The notes: a model not told the origin generated them from the sequence alone. A stretch of 64,000 nucleotides of DNA from CAVYUC01 sp963783085 (GCA_963783085.1 CAWAMJ010000003.1:1-64000); one strand, 5' to 3'. Numbered from the stretch's first letter, positions 19,217 through 30,334 are shown. Program-made: numbers and translations.

Positions 19217-20218
19217 TTAGCGTTGAAACTGTCGCATTCCGACCGAATCACATTCATAATCCATACACTCCTTTAATTCATCATCAAGTTTCATTAAAGT
19301 GCAGGTGATACCTGCCATTTCGAGCGAAGTAAAATAATTTCCTACATACGACTGATAAACTTTAATCCCTTTTTCAGCAAGGATTTTTGCCACATCGTTA
19401 TAAACAATATACTGTTCCATAACCGGAGTTGAGCCAATCCTGAAATCAGCACAACCACTTCATCTCCTTTTTCAAACGGAAGATCAGGCAGAATAACATC
19501 GCAAAAACGTTCGGCAATTTTTGCTGAAGGTTCCAAATCGCAACTTCAATTCCGGGTTCGCCATGATGACCGATGCCAACTTCCATTTTTCCTTCTTCAA
19601 TGGTAAAATTTGGGTGACCAACTTCGGGAATTGCACAAGGTGCAAAGCCCAATTCCCATACTTCGGGTATTGTTAATGGCTTTTTGAGCGCAGCAATTAC
19701 TTCATCCAAATTGCCTCCCATAGCAGCTTTGGCACCACCAACTTTCCACATCAAAATTTCGCCGGCAACTCCACGGCGTTTTGCTTCCTGTCCTTTTGGT
19801 GCAGATGGAACATCATCGTTGGCCACCACTTTTTTCACCACAATACCTTCGTCTTCGGCTTCTTCCATGGCCATGGCCACATTCATATTGTCGCCGGCAT
19901 AATTTCCATATAAAACAGCAACACCTTCGCCACCATCGGCTTCTTTAATTGCATCGAGAAACATTTGTGCAGGCGGAGATGAAAAAATTTCGCCACAGCA
20001 ACAGCATCTACCATATTTCGGCCAACATAACCAATAAACGCCGGTTTATGTCCGGAACCACCTCCGGTTACAATACCAACTTTTCCTTTTATTGGCGCAT
20101 TTTTATATTTTATAACTCTTTCATTTTCAGTTGGACTAACCAAATCGGAATGCACTTTTACATAGGCTTCCAACATTTCGTCGACTACTTTTGAAGGATC
20201 GTTTACAAATTTTTGCAT
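19217..20218 (-). CDS. dhaK: Dihydroxyacetone-kinase-type DhaK subunit (frameshifted)
   Basis: The substrate-binding subunit: GIVTGGGSGHKPAFIGYVG (about 48-66) forms the phosphate/ketose pocket. GIGHHGEPGIEV carries the His that binds the substrate carbonyl covalently in this family. The C-terminal block VMEQYIVYNDVAKIL is also typical. Restored length is about 333 aa, as expected. Frame breaks near 19994, 19538 and 19434 are each explained by a single missing base (two of them a G in GG/GGG). It starts 9 bp after the upstream nucleoside-hydrolase-like gene. DhaKL homologues are known to phosphorylate tetruloses such as erythrulose as well as dihydroxyacetone. Confidence 0.8.
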
Positions 20219-20227
20219 TGTTTTAAT

Positions 20228-21147
20228 TTATAGATTAACTACTATTTTAGGTTTAGGATTTTCCATGATTTTACGGGCCATTTCAGGATCGGTTTTTTCG
20301 ATTCCGGTAAGCATAAAAACAACCATTCCGGCATCGGAAGGATCAAAATTTTTACCTTCATTTTTTGTACAGGTTTCCTGACGTGAATAAAGCCAATCCC
20401 AGGCACCTGGCTTGTACAAATTATTATTTCGTGCATCTGAATTTTTTATCCAGTCGAATTTTGCTATTTCAGTGTTAAAAGCCATCATAATCGTTGCCTC
20501 CATTTTGATCCAGAATTTGAACGCATTTTAGATTTCCGCCTTTGGATGTCGAAAAATTATCGATAATTTCCTGAAAAGTCCAGCCTGAATGCTCATCCCA
20601 TTCTGCTTTCGATGGATTATCAGCATGACGGTTATTCCACTGTGAATGTGAAATAAGGGTTACATATTGTCTTTTTTCTTTTTCGGCCCGGTTAATTGCT
20701 TCGCCCACCACCTGCATTGGTCCTGCGGCAATAATAATCAAAGGATTTTCAGCCGACGATTTGTTGATTTCATCCCGCATGGCATTGTATGCCACATCGC
20801 ATTATCAACTGCACAAACAAAATTTGAATTATCGAAACCAAACCACTTTTTTCCGCTCAAGTGCACTTTCGCGCATGTGTTGATAAGAGTTTAATCCTGA
20901 TGCTGAAGTCGGATGATCCTGGTTACTTCCCCAAACGTGGTCGCTGTAGGTATATAAAACCAATTTATCCTGCAACCCTGAAGCTGCAAGCAAAGCTAAC
21001 GAAAGTGGTGTTGCGGCCCAGTCATCATGGTCGTGTTCATTTCCATCGGAACTGATAGCAATGCGTCCTTTTCCCTGCCAAAGCGGGGTTTGTGCCTGAA
21101 TTGAATAAAAAACAATAGACAAGTACAACTATTACTGATTTTTTCAA
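20228..21147 (-). CDS. Exported nucleoside-hydrolase-like protein (frameshifted)
   Basis: About 300 aa after restoring the frame at several points (near 21125, 20850, 20798 and 20488). A hydrophobic leader ending in QAQTPLWQGKG suggests export. GRIAISSDGNEHDHDDWAAT places an Asp-rich cluster at the first strand, like the calcium/ribose site of nucleoside hydrolases. Later come PLIIIAAGPMQVVGEAI, VQILDQNGGNDYDG and MVVFMLTGIEKTDPE. I place it tentatively with the nucleoside-hydrolase-like domain found in some polysaccharide-binding proteins. It could be an N- or O-glycoside hydrolase releasing the sugar used by this operon. The start, a TTG at 21147, is uncertain. Confidence 0.5.
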
Positions 21148-21180
21148 CTGTTAACAATTATAAGTTGTTGAAATTGATTT

Positions 21181-21659
21181 TTATTTGAAAATACTGTTAA
21201 TTTTTATAGGGTGAAATGATTCTTTTTCCAAATCGCGCATTTGTTGAACTTTTGGCGTTGACCCGCCCCCTGAAATTCGGAAACCAACCAGGCGTCGATA
21301 ATTGTTTTTGCCAATTCGGGACCAATAACACGTTCGCCCATTGTAATAACCTGCGCATCGTTGCTTTTTCGTAAACGTTCGGCTGAAAAAACATCATGAC
21401 AAACTCCGGCATATACACCTTCCACTTTATTTGCAATCATTGCCATTCCCAAACCGGTTCCGCAGATACTAATTCCCCTGTCGTAATTTCCGGCCGCAAT
21501 TTGTTTGGCCAGGTTGAATCCAATTTCAGGATACATTGCATTTTCTTTTGTTGCCGAATAATTCAAATCGGTGATATCAATATTTTTACTTTTCAGATGA
21601 TCATACAGTACTTTTTTGAGGTTTACTGCAGCATCATCACAATCGATACAAATTTTCAT
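21181..21659 (-). CDS. RpiB/LacAB-type sugar-phosphate isomerase (3' frameshift)
   Basis: Rossmann-like aldose-ketose phosphate isomerase. Key features are the N-terminal IDCDDAAVNLKKVL, the catalytic loop ISICGTGLGMAMIANKV (active-site Cys and anion hole), and ITMGERVIGPELAKTIIDAWL. As written, the frame changes after SEFQG; one extra G in the GGGGG run near 21285 restores GGGSTPKVQQMRDLEKE and a stop at 21181. In the erythritol pathway a homologue converts erythrulose-4-phosphate to erythrose-4-phosphate, so a tetrose or pentose phosphate is plausible here next to DhaKL. A classic ribose-5-phosphate role is also possible. Confidence 0.85.
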
Positions 21660-21700
21660 TTCTTTATTTTAGAATTTTGAAATCGTTGAAAGTAAGGAAT

Positions 21701-22559
21701 TTATCTTGTTAATTCCGGTAATTTTTTCGCCAAATATTTCAGACTTTCTTCCACCCACATATCCGGATCTTCAACAAAACCACCACTGGCTTCGCTACCC
21801 ATTTCGATACCTGCACACAAGGTTCGCCCATATCTCACAATTTTCTTCGATTCCCAGTTCCAGAATTTATCAACATAAGCTTTAAAATCAACAGCCCCGG
21901 TTCCCAGAATGCTGTTGGTATGGGCAAACGATTCGGTTTCGCTTAGGTGAACATGCAACAAGCGGCTTTTCAGTTTTTCGAGTTGTTCAGGTTCTTCGCG
22001 GGTAATAACCAAATGACCAACATCGACATTTGGATACAAGTTTGGCATATTGATATCTTCCATTGCTTTAGCCAGTTTGTAGGTATTGTTGCAAATGAAA
22101 TATACATGAGGATCGAGTTCAATACCAACCAGCAAATTTCTTTTAGGCAATATTCTGCAAAACGACCAACATTGTGGACCATATATTCCCACGATTGCTC
22201 AGGGGGGGTTCCCAATTCATATAATCCACCTCCCCAGCAAACAAGCAACTGACGGCCTCCCAAATCTTTTTGGTATTCTGCACAGGCTTTCATATAATCG
22301 AATACTGCATCGCGTTTTTTAGGATCGGGATGAGCCGTATCTTTGGTTGCTACCAGCAACATTTGCGTATTCACAATTCCTTCTCCCTGGCAATCCGAAC
22401 CACTTCCTTCTTCTGCTCTGTTGACATTGTCAGTGGATTTCCCTTGCGGATTCCGGCGTATTCAATGTATTTAAACCCAAATTTTGCGGCACTCCGCAAT
22501 GATTCTTCAGGCCCTTTGTCTCCAACTTCATAAACCAGTGTGTTTAATGCTAATTTCAT
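21701..22559 (-). CDS. TIM-barrel sugar epimerase/isomerase (frameshifted)
   Basis: About 286 aa after restoration. It begins MKLALNTLVYEVGDKGPEES at 22559. Breaks near 22372 and 22152 are each fixed by one missing base. Metal-binding strands of the AP-endonuclease-2/epimerase family are visible: VGIELDPHVYFI, YPNVDVGHLV, RLLHVHLSETESFAHTN and CAGIEMGSEASGG. The family includes D-psicose/tagatose 3-epimerases and hydroxypyruvate isomerases. It lies between the MFS transporter and the RpiB homologue, as expected for the first step on an imported sugar. It is distinct from the second TIM-barrel enzyme of the same operon. Confidence 0.75.
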
Positions 22560-22617
22560 TTTCAGTATTTATTACTATTTTATTTTCCTGTTTATCAATT
22601 AATTTTATTTCATCATT

Positions 22618-23874
22618 TTATGAAACTTCTTGTTTTGGATTCATCATTGTCCACATTATAATAGCCACAACCGATAAGGAAGCGGCAATATAAAAGAATG
22701 GAACATTACTCCCGGTCCACTCTATCAGGTATGGATAGGCAATAATTGTAACAAATGCACCAAGGTTTCCGGCCATATTCATCGTTCCCGAAACGGCTCC
22801 GGCATTCTCTTTTCCAATATCGATGCAAAAAACCCATGATGGGCTCAGCGTCATATCGGCGCCAAAAACAGCAACTGATAAAAATACCACAGCCATTGTG
22901 CTTGAGTCGGAAAGGGTAACCATAACCATTCCAAAGGCAGCCAGTGAAAAACCAACGATTGCCGGCACCTGTCGTGAAAGTTTTATTCCTTTTGTACGGT
23001 AAATGAAATCGACTAAAACACCACCAAACCAGTTTCCGATTGCGCCGGCAATTAACGGAACAGAACTGTAAAATCCAGCTTCAATTGGTGAAAGCATAAA
23101 CCGCTGTTTAATAAATGGAAACATCCAGGTAAGCGTAAAATAGAAAGTAAAATTACTGCAGATATATTGAATCATTGTAAGCCAGACATTGCGTGATTTA
23201 ATTATTCTGCTGAAAGGAACGGTGAGCGGTTTAATTTCTTTTTGCTGCCTGTTTTTGAGGATATATTCTTTTTCAGAGGAACTTAGAGTTTTAGATTCTT
23301 CAGGGGTATTTTTAAACAGAAAGAACCACAAAACTCCATATAAAATTCCGAATCCTCCAAAAATGAGAAAAGAGTGCCGCCACCCCACCTCTGTAATCAT
23401 CCAGGCAACCAGCGGCAAAGCAAAAGCAGCTCCAATGCGCGAGCCTGAAAAGTTTATTCCCTGCACCACACCACGTTCTTTTACAGGAAACCAGTTGTAA
23501 ACAACTTTTGATAAAGCGGGGAATGCACCAGCTTCGCCTGCTCCGAAAAAAAAGCGGATAATCAGCATTGAAATGAAACTCCATGCGGCCCCGGTTAAAG
23601 CGGTTAAACCCGACCATATCAATACAATTCCGCTTATTACTCCACGCGGGCCATATTTATCAGCCAGCTTGCCTGCAGGAACCTGAAATAAGGCATATCC
23701 AAGAGTAAAAACCGCCATCACCCAACCAAAATCGGTTAGACCAAAACCAAGGTCACTGCTAATTTGATCTTTGGCCGCTGAAATACAAGCTCTGTCAATA
23801 TAAAGTAAAACAGTTAACAAAAATGTGCTGAATACAAGTAGAAAACGAATTGGTAGTATAGTTTTTTTCTTCAT
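22618..23874 (-). CDS. MFS sugar/sugar-acid transporter (ACS-like)
   Basis: 418 aa, twelve predicted transmembrane helices, uninterrupted. The N-terminal YIDRACISAAKDQISSDLG and LGYALFQVPAGKLADKYGPR (loop 2-3 motif) match the anion:cation symporter branch. That branch carries hexuronates, glucarate, galactonate and related sugar acids in symport with H+ or Na+. The gene starts 23 bp after the restored gntR stop and 58 bp before the epimerase, so it is the first structural gene of the operon. Its family hints that the imported compound may be an acid or small polyol-type sugar. Confidence 0.85.
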   Translation of the reverse strand: MKKKTILPIRFLLVFSTFLLTVLLYIDRACISAAKDQISSDLGFGLTDFGWVMAVFTLGYALFQVPAGKLADKYGPRGVISGIVLIWSGLTALTGAAWSFISMLIIRFFFGAGEAGAFPALSKVVYNWFPVKERGVVQGINFSGSRIGAAFALPLVAWMITEVGWRHSFLIFGGFGILYGVLWFFLFKNTPEESKTLSSSEKEYILKNRQQKEIKPLTVPFSRIIKSRNVWLTMIQYICSNFTFYFTLTWMFPFIKQRFMLSPIEAGFYSSVPLIAGAIGNWFGGVLVDFIYRTKGIKLSRQVPAIVGFSLAAFGMVMVTLSDSSTMAVVFLSVAVFGADMTLSPSWVFCIDIGKENAGAVSGTMNMAGNLGAFVTIIAYPYLIEWTGSNVPFFYIAASLSVVAIIMWTMMNPKQEVS

Positions 23875-23897
23875 TTTGGTTTAGGTTCCAATAATTT

Positions 23898-24550
23898 TTA
23901 TGATACTGTAGTTTTATTATTTTTCAGTTTTTCAACTAATCTGTTACATGATCTCCGCGAGTGTTCCCGAATTAAGTTTTCAGCAAGTTCAGGGTTTCTT
24001 TTTTCCATGGCTTCTATAATTCCAAGGTGTTCTTTAAGGTTTCTTCCGGAGTACGTATTAAGCCACCCCGGTACGTGCGAAAAGTAATATTCCCGATCAC
24101 CTCAAGTTTTCGTAAAACCTGATTTCCGCTAATTTTTAAAATAGTATTATGAAAAGCCTGATCGGCTTCAATATATTTACTTGAATCGATATTTTTGTTG
24201 CCGACAAAGGGTTCGAAAAGTGATTTCAAATAGCTAAGTTCCCCGTCGCTGATAATTGATGTTGCTCTTCTAACTGCGACTCCTTCCAGCGCTTCACGGC
24301 ATTCAAATGCATCAATTAACTGATCGGTATGAACCTGGGTGACATAAAATCCACGCCTTGGAAGATTTTCTACCAACATTTCGTTTTCCAGCATCTGAAA
24401 TGCTTTGTGTAAAGGCATCCGGCTAACACCAAACATAGTTGCTATTTCTTCTTGTTTCAACTTTTGGCCGGGTTTAAATTCGTTAGCCAGAATCATTGCC
24501 TTTATCCGTTTATAAACCTCGTGACTTAAATCGTGATATTCTATTTCCAT
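23898..24550 (-). CDS. GntR-family (FCD) transcriptional regulator, 3' frameshifted
   Basis: The winged helix-turn-helix (LKQEEIATMFGVSRMPLHKAFQML, about residues 30-53) is followed by an all-helical FCD effector domain with AFECREALEGVAVRRA and EADQAFHNTILKISGN. ATG 24550 (MEIEYHDLS) is preferred over a TTG nine codons upstream, because the operator palindrome at 24561-24570 would then be noncoding. As written it stops early at 24014. Adding one T near 24041 restores EHLGIIEAMEKRNPELAENL and a stop at 23898. It probably represses its own operon and susCD, with a sugar metabolite as inducer. Confidence 0.85.
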
Positions 24551-24560
24551 TTCACATTTA

Positions 24561-24570
24561 TTGTATACAA
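24561..24570. promoter_or_regulatory. Predicted GntR operator, autoregulatory
   Basis: The perfect palindrome TTGTATACAA lies 10 bp upstream of the gntR start codon. It shares its core with the longer palindrome in the susC promoter. GTATAC-centred palindromes are typical operators for FCD-type GntR regulators, so autoregulation is likely. Confidence 0.65.
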
Positions 24571-24679
24571 AGTACAAAAATATACCTGTTTTTTTTTCCT
24601 CGGAAATTTCATTCGGAGAACGCTTTTTTATAAAAATTTTTAACAGTGATTTTTGATTTTCATTTCAGAGGTTTAAACA

Positions 24680-24707
24680 TATCCTTCCGGGAAAACCCGG
24701 AAGGATA
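24680..24707 (-). terminator. Hairpin between DUF3823 gene and gntR
   Basis: Perfect 12-bp stem (TATCCTTCCGGG / CCCGGAAGGATA) with an AAAA loop. It lies 40 bp after the DUF3823 stop on the minus strand. Only a weak T tract follows, so it may be a terminator or an mRNA 3'-end stabiliser separating susCD from the gntR operon. Confidence 0.65.
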
Positions 24708-24746
24708 CCTGTTTTCATTACTAACCTCTAACTAAACAAAAACCAT

Positions 24747-25421
24747 CTATGGAATCGTTATCTCGATTTGATTGCTGTAGTTCATCAAAGCTGCATTATT
24801 TGCCTGGGCGCCAATCCGAACGTGGTAAGAAACACCTGATTCAAGTCCATCTACCACAACATTCCCCGCTGCCTCACTTAATTTAACCGTTTTGGTAAAA
24901 TATACATTGGCCCTTGAGCCCGTGGCAGCGGTAGGATATTGCACTGTACTAATGTAAATCTCCATTTCTTTAATAGAATTTCCTGCATTTTCATCGATGG
25001 AATAATCAACGCTAACCGATGCACCGTTTGCAGTTCCGCCACTAATATGTGGAACCAGCAATGGAGTTACCGTAAAATCCTGAACAACATTTTCATCGAC
25101 ACTGAAATCAACGGCAACGGTATCAGATTTTACTATTGGCCCTTCAACCCAAACTTTATGTTTTTTTGGAAACATTTTTAAATTTTGGTAGTTTCCTTCA
25201 CCATTTACACGTATCTCAATTGCCTGTTCATCGCCCTCTCCAAGTAATTTCACCAACAGGTTATTACTGTTTAAATCGCCATGAAGCGGATTTCCGCTAT
25301 TGTCTTTTATCGTTCCTTTTATGGTTCCGTTAAAGCCAAAATCCGACATGTGATAGTCACATTTTATTAAAGCAACCGACACAAAAATCAGGATAAAAAT
25401 TTTAATATTTTTTGTCTTCAT
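24747..25421 (-). CDS. DUF3823-type SusCD-associated lipoprotein
   Basis: 224 aa. A lipoprotein signal with Cys in VALIKCDYHM is followed by two beta-sandwich domains: about 30-115 (GTIKGTIKDNSGNPLHG) and a fibronectin-like second domain ending in GVSYHVRIGAQANN. DUF3823 proteins replace SusE/SusF in many loci and are inferred to be surface glycan-binding proteins. It follows susD by 17 bp in the same direction, so the three-gene susC-susD-DUF3823 operon is clear. Confidence 0.8.
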   Translation of the reverse strand: MKTKNIKIFILIFVSVALIKCDYHMSDFGFNGTIKGTIKDNSGNPLHGDLNSNNLLVKLLGEGDEQAIEIRVNGEGNYQNLKMFPKKHKVWVEGPIVKSDTVAVDFSVDENVVQDFTVTPLLVPHISGGTANGASVSVDYSIDENAGNSIKEMEIYISTVQYPTAATGSRANVYFTKTVKLSEAAGNVVVDGLESGVSYHVRIGAQANNAALMNYSNQIEITIP

Positions 25422-25438
25422 TTTATTATTAATTTGAA

Positions 25439-27190
25439 TTAATACAACGGATTTTGTTCTAGCAGTGGATTATTATTTATCTTATTAATTGATATTGGAT
25501 TATAATAATGTTCCTGCCGGAAAACCCGGTTAAAAGGTTCACAGTCTAACGGCAGAAAATAGTACTGATCGGATTCTTTATGCCAGATAATCCGCAAACC
25601 TTCAAACTGATCGTTTAATACATCTTCAGCAATTCTCCAGCGGCGCAAATCAAAAAACCTCTTATTTTCGAAACCGAATTCCGCCATCCATTCTGTACGT
25701 ATCTTATCAATATTTATTGAGTTTTCATCAACCAAACTAATACCGGCGCGTTCGCGGGTAGGATTTAATGCAGCAACAGCAGCCGTTTTGTTTCCCATCT
25801 CGAATTCGGCTTCCGCTTTTGTAAGATAAAGTTCAGCAAGCCGGACAATTGGCCAGTCAACCTGGCTTTGATTTGCCGGTACCGGAAGGTTAGGTTCGTC
25901 GCACCACTTCCTCACCAGAAATCCGGAATTGGTGGTTTTGTCGTCACCAACAACCAAGCGGGAATCAACTCCCACCGCATAAACACCTTCGTAAACTGTA
26001 TTTGGATTGTTTATAATATCAACCGGATTTGCAACCATTCCGGTATCAATCCCTTCATAAGTTTGAATCTCAGAATCGACGAAATCTACTCCCTGGAAAA
26101 GCACTGTGGCATATAACCTTGGGTCTTTTTTACTGAAAATATCCCAACCATTTTCATACAGGTGATTGGAGTTAAAATATTGCTCATAATCTTCTTCTGA
26201 GCCATCTTTATTTTCGTAGCCTAAAATCAGTTCAAGCGTTGGGTCGCACCGTGCCCCCTGGCCGCTTGCAAAACGGGGTGGAGCTTTCCAGTGATCCCAA
26301 TCATGGCTTACTTCAACGCCATTATATTCTTTTGCAAATAATATCTCGCTGTTTCCTTCATCCAAAAATATATACTGGTAATTTTCAGCTTTGTCAGTCC
26401 TTCCATTATACAGTGAATATTTTCCCGAATTGATTACAGCAATAGCAGCATCTGACGCTTTTTTGTAATATGCTTCTGCTTTTCCGGCAGGCACCCCAAC
26501 TAATCCATTTAGCTGAACTGTTCCGTATTTTGCAATTGAAGCCGCCCATAAATTAACCCGCGCCTGTAACGCCAGGGCTGTCCATTTATTAATCCGGGCT
26601 GTTGGTTTTGTCTCAGTTGTTTTATCGAGCAACTGAATTGCTTTGGTTAGCTCAGCATCTGCAAACTGGTAAATTTCATCTTCAGTTTTCCTTCTTTTCA
26701 TTTCATCATCCACAATTCCGTATGGATCAATAACAGTAGTAACCAAAGGAACACCTCCATAACGTTTAGCCATTTCAAAATATGCGGCTGCGCGCATGGC
26801 AGTAACTTCGCCTTCCAGTTTGTTTTTAAGTTCTTCGCTTATTGGGGAATCCGGAATATTTTCCAAAAATACGTTACAATCGCGAATGTATTCGTAATCC
26901 CAATACTCCAAATCACCAGGCTCATTTGTTTTTGACATGGTACCCAGAGTCACGGCATTTCCATTTCCCCCGCTAACCGTTCCTTCATCGCAATAGCGAT
27001 AATAATCAATATACGCGAATGAAGGAAAATTAGCGTACAAATCGATAACGTAACCCTGTAACAACGATTCACTTTGCCAAACATCACTATCTGATATTTT
27101 ATCCAATGGCGTACGATCCAGGACATCATCGCAGCTGTAAAAAGCTGACAGAAGAATTGTAAATGTTACTATAAATATTTTGCTTTTCAT
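25439..27190 (-). CDS. SusD-family surface glycan-binding lipoprotein
   Basis: 583 aa, uninterrupted. The signal peptide ends in a lipobox-like AFYSCDD. SusD/RagB features follow: an N-terminal TPR-like helical part (DCNVFLENIPDS, AAYFEMAKRYGGVPLVT) and the C-terminal LAELYLTKAEAEFEMG, WMAEFGFENKRFFDLRRW and YYNPI motifs. It forms the lid on the SusC barrel at the cell surface and delivers oligosaccharides for TonB-dependent import. It is encoded 19 bp after susC. Ligand identity cannot be read from the sequence. Confidence 0.93.
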   Translation of the reverse strand: MKSKIFIVTFTILLSAFYSCDDVLDRTPLDKISDSDVWQSESLLQGYVIDLYANFPSFAYIDYYRYCDEGTVSGGNGNAVTLGTMSKTNEPGDLEYWDYEYIRDCNVFLENIPDSPISEELKNKLEGEVTAMRAAAYFEMAKRYGGVPLVTTVIDPYGIVDDEMKRRKTEDEIYQFADAELTKAIQLLDKTTETKPTARINKWTALALQARVNLWAASIAKYGTVQLNGLVGVPAGKAEAYYKKASDAAIAVINSGKYSLYNGRTDKAENYQYIFLDEGNSEILFAKEYNGVEVSHDWDHWKAPPRFASGQGARCDPTLELILGYENKDGSEEDYEQYFNSNHLYENGWDIFSKKDPRLYATVLFQGVDFVDSEIQTYEGIDTGMVANPVDIINNPNTVYEGVYAVGVDSRLVVGDDKTTNSGFLVRKWCDEPNLPVPANQSQVDWPIVRLAELYLTKAEAEFEMGNKTAAVAALNPTRERAGISLVDENSINIDKIRTEWMAEFGFENKRFFDLRRWRIAEDVLNDQFEGLRIIWHKESDQYYFLPLDCEPFNRVFRQEHYYNPISINKINNNPLLEQNPLY

Positions 27191-27209
27191 AGTTATGCGC
27201 TTTTAAAAA

Positions 27210-30200
27210 TTAAAAATCCAGTATTAAACCAAAACTATAGGTTCCTGTTGGAGGGTAAGACAATACATTGTCATTGCTGTTATCTCGTTCCAATTCAGGA
27301 TCGTAAAAATCAAGAGCAGAAAAAGTGAGGACGTTGTAGCCAGAGAAATAAATTTTCAAATTATCAATCCCGGCTTTTCCTACCACACTTTTTGGTAAGT
27401 TGTAACCTAACTCTATACTTTTCAGCCTGATATATGAACCATTTTTATACCAGAATGATGAATTGCTGCTCTTGTTATGAGTTCCGTAGCTTGGCCAGTA
27501 AAATCTTGGAAATACAGGGTGTGAATCCAGGTTTGCAGGCATCCCCCAATCATTTTCCGGAACATAGGAATAGTTATACATTTCGAGGAAAGGAGCGTTT
27601 CCCCCCTGAAACGGCACCCGCATATCGGCACTACTGCCATAATGGATATCATATAATCCGGCCCCTTGCCACAACATGCTGAAATCAACACCTTTCCATG
27701 AAACGGAACCATGGATACCATAAATTATATCGGGAAATGTTCCGCTTCCAATAATAACGTTGTCGGATGAATTTATAACTCCATCTCCATTATAGTCTAT
27801 CAGCTTTATATCTCCAACATTTACAGTTGCATTATTTCGTCCATCAATAATTGCCCAATTATCAATTTCTTCCTGCGACGTAAAAACGCCATCAGCCTGA
27901 TATCCCCATTGGGTATCGGCCCACTGTCCAACCCTGTTTTGACGTCTGCGCTCTTCTTCTGAAGCGTAAACAGGTTGATCAACATATTCAATTTTTTCAC
28001 GGGAATAAGAAATATTTCCGCCCAGTTCAACGTGGAATGCGCCAAAATTTTTAATGTAATCGACGGAAAATTCCATCCCACGGTTGCTATATTCTTCAAT
28101 GTTTTCTTTCGACAGAGTTGCACCAACAATATCGGGAAGAGAAACCTGTCTGTCACCCAGAACATCTGATCTTTTCCTATAAAACGCATCAATAGCACCG
28201 GTAAGCGCATTACTAAAGAATCCAAAATCGAGACCTATATTGGTAGTTGTCATTTTTTCCCAGGTTATGAAATAATTGGGAATATTGTCTGCATTTATTC
28301 CTGAACGGACAACACCATCCACCATTAATTCGGCCGGTTTAATAGAATAAGTTGAAAGATACTGGTAATTACCTGTATTATCATAACCCAGTTTTCCCCA
28401 GGATGCCCTAAGTTTCAGGTTGCTAGGTGCATTAAAATTATCTTTAACAAAGCCTTCTTCTGAAATTCGCCATCCTGCCGAAACAGAAGGAAATAATCCC
28501 CACCGCGTATCTGCCGGGAACTTTGGTGAACCATCGCGCCGGGCGTTAAACCCAAATAAATATTTTTCCTTATAGCTGTAATCCAGGCTAAAAATCTGCC
28601 CAATGCGTCCATCCTGCCATCCCCGGCCATCGTTTGATTTATCCAAATCGGGGCCGGCAAAAAGATAATCGAGATCAAATTCATACCTGATTCTCCGCGC
28701 ATTAAACCATTCACCCTGGCCCGATAAGTATTCATACACAGCAAGTGCATTAAACTTATGATCGCCAAAGGTATTGTTCCAGGTTAAAAAGTACTGCTGG
28801 TTAAATTCCTTGGAATATGAATTCCGTTGCAGCAACCAGTCGTAATTATTAAAGTTCCTGTGGTTATGATATACAATATTGCCATCTGCATCATAATCGA
28901 ACCAATATGCCGGAGCCAGTAACTCTTTTCTTTTATCGTTTTGAAAATTACGCTTATAGTTAAAAATTGCTCTTGCATTAAAATGATATGGAAGTTTATA
29001 GGAAAGTGTAAATTTCGTGTCGCCGGTATATTTATTCCATTTGTAATATCCCACTTCATTGATTCTTGTAGCAGTTACCGGGTTTAAATCATCATTCCCC
29101 ATTGCCGGATATTTGTAGGATCAGGATATACTGCAGGATATTGAGGTCGCGAACGGTATAAAAGCATCATTACGCCAAGGTGCCCGTTTTGTTGCATCAT
29201 GTCCCAACTCGGGCCGACGTAATCATTTTCCAATAGTGATATATCAAGACCTAAATCCAGTTTATCAGTTAACTGAATATCTAAGTTTGACCGCAAATTG
29301 TATTTCTTGTTTTTTAAATCGTTTGAACGGTATAAACTTTCCTGATAGTAATAACCACCTGAAACAAAATACTTGATTTTTTCGGTTCCACCGCGTACAC
29401 TCATATTGTGCTGGGTTTGAGGAGCAAAGTTGCGAAGTGTTAAATCCCACCAGTCTGTATTTGGATAAGCCGGATCATTTCCTGCTTTGAATTTGTTAAT
29501 ATCCTCCATCGACCATTTTGGGTCCAACCCGGCATTTTCAAGCGCCACATTTTCGAATTGTGCATTCTGCCATGAATTTACCGCATTCGGAATCATTGTC
29601 AGCCTTTGTAACCCGTAGTTAACATTATAACTAAACTGAGGCGCCTGAACTTTGCCACGTTTTGTTGTTACCAAAATAACACCGTTACCGGCCCTCGCAC
29701 CATAAACAGCCGCTGTGGCGGCATCTTTAAGCACGTTAAATTCATCAATATCGTTCGGATCAAGTAAAAGAAATTCTTCGTTTGATGCCGGCATACCATC
29801 AATTACCAGTAAAGCATCGCCAAATCCGCGGATGTTGTATGTTATACCGCGATAATCACCAGGCTGGGCATTTTTTGTTTTTACAAATACGCCCGATGTT
29901 CTTCCTGCAACCGATTGTGCGATAGTCGGTGTAGGTACTGTTGTTAGGTCCTCAGTTTTTACTGTCGATACAGAACCGGTAACATCAACCTTTTTCTGTG
30001 TACCATAACCTACCACAATAACTTCTTCCAAATCGACATTGTCAGGATACATTACAACATTAATCTGATTTTTATTACCTACATCCACCACCTTTTCCGA
30101 TAAGCCTATAAATGAAAACCTCAGTTTATCGGACGCGGATACGCCGGAAAGCTCGTATGAACCATCCGTACCGGAGGTAGTTCCGGTTGTAGTTCCTTCA

Positions 30201-30334
30201 ATAATAATTGAAACCCCGGGGAGCGGAATGCGATCTTCATCCATAACAGTCCCGGTAACTGTTTTGGTCTGCCCTGCAGCAGCAAATGCAAACAAAGCAA
30301 AAAAGCTAAACAGAATCAAAAGCCTTTTTTTCAT
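27210..30334 (-). CDS. SusC-family TonB-dependent transporter (one frameshift)
   Basis: Two in-frame parts (30334-29084 and 29102-27210) overlap at a single-base shift near 29105. Adding one G (CGGGCAATGGGG) joins them into about 1041 aa. The order is: Sec signal, carboxypeptidase-regulatory-like domain (TVTGTVMDEDRIPLPGVSI), TonB box/plug (LEEVIVVGYGTQKKVDVTGS, about 105-125; ATAAVYGARAGNGVILVTT), then the 22-strand barrel ending in TYSFGLILDF. It is the outer-membrane channel partner of the SusD protein. Its promoter carries the GntR palindrome. The break is probably a consensus error, because both halves look fully conserved. Confidence 0.88.
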
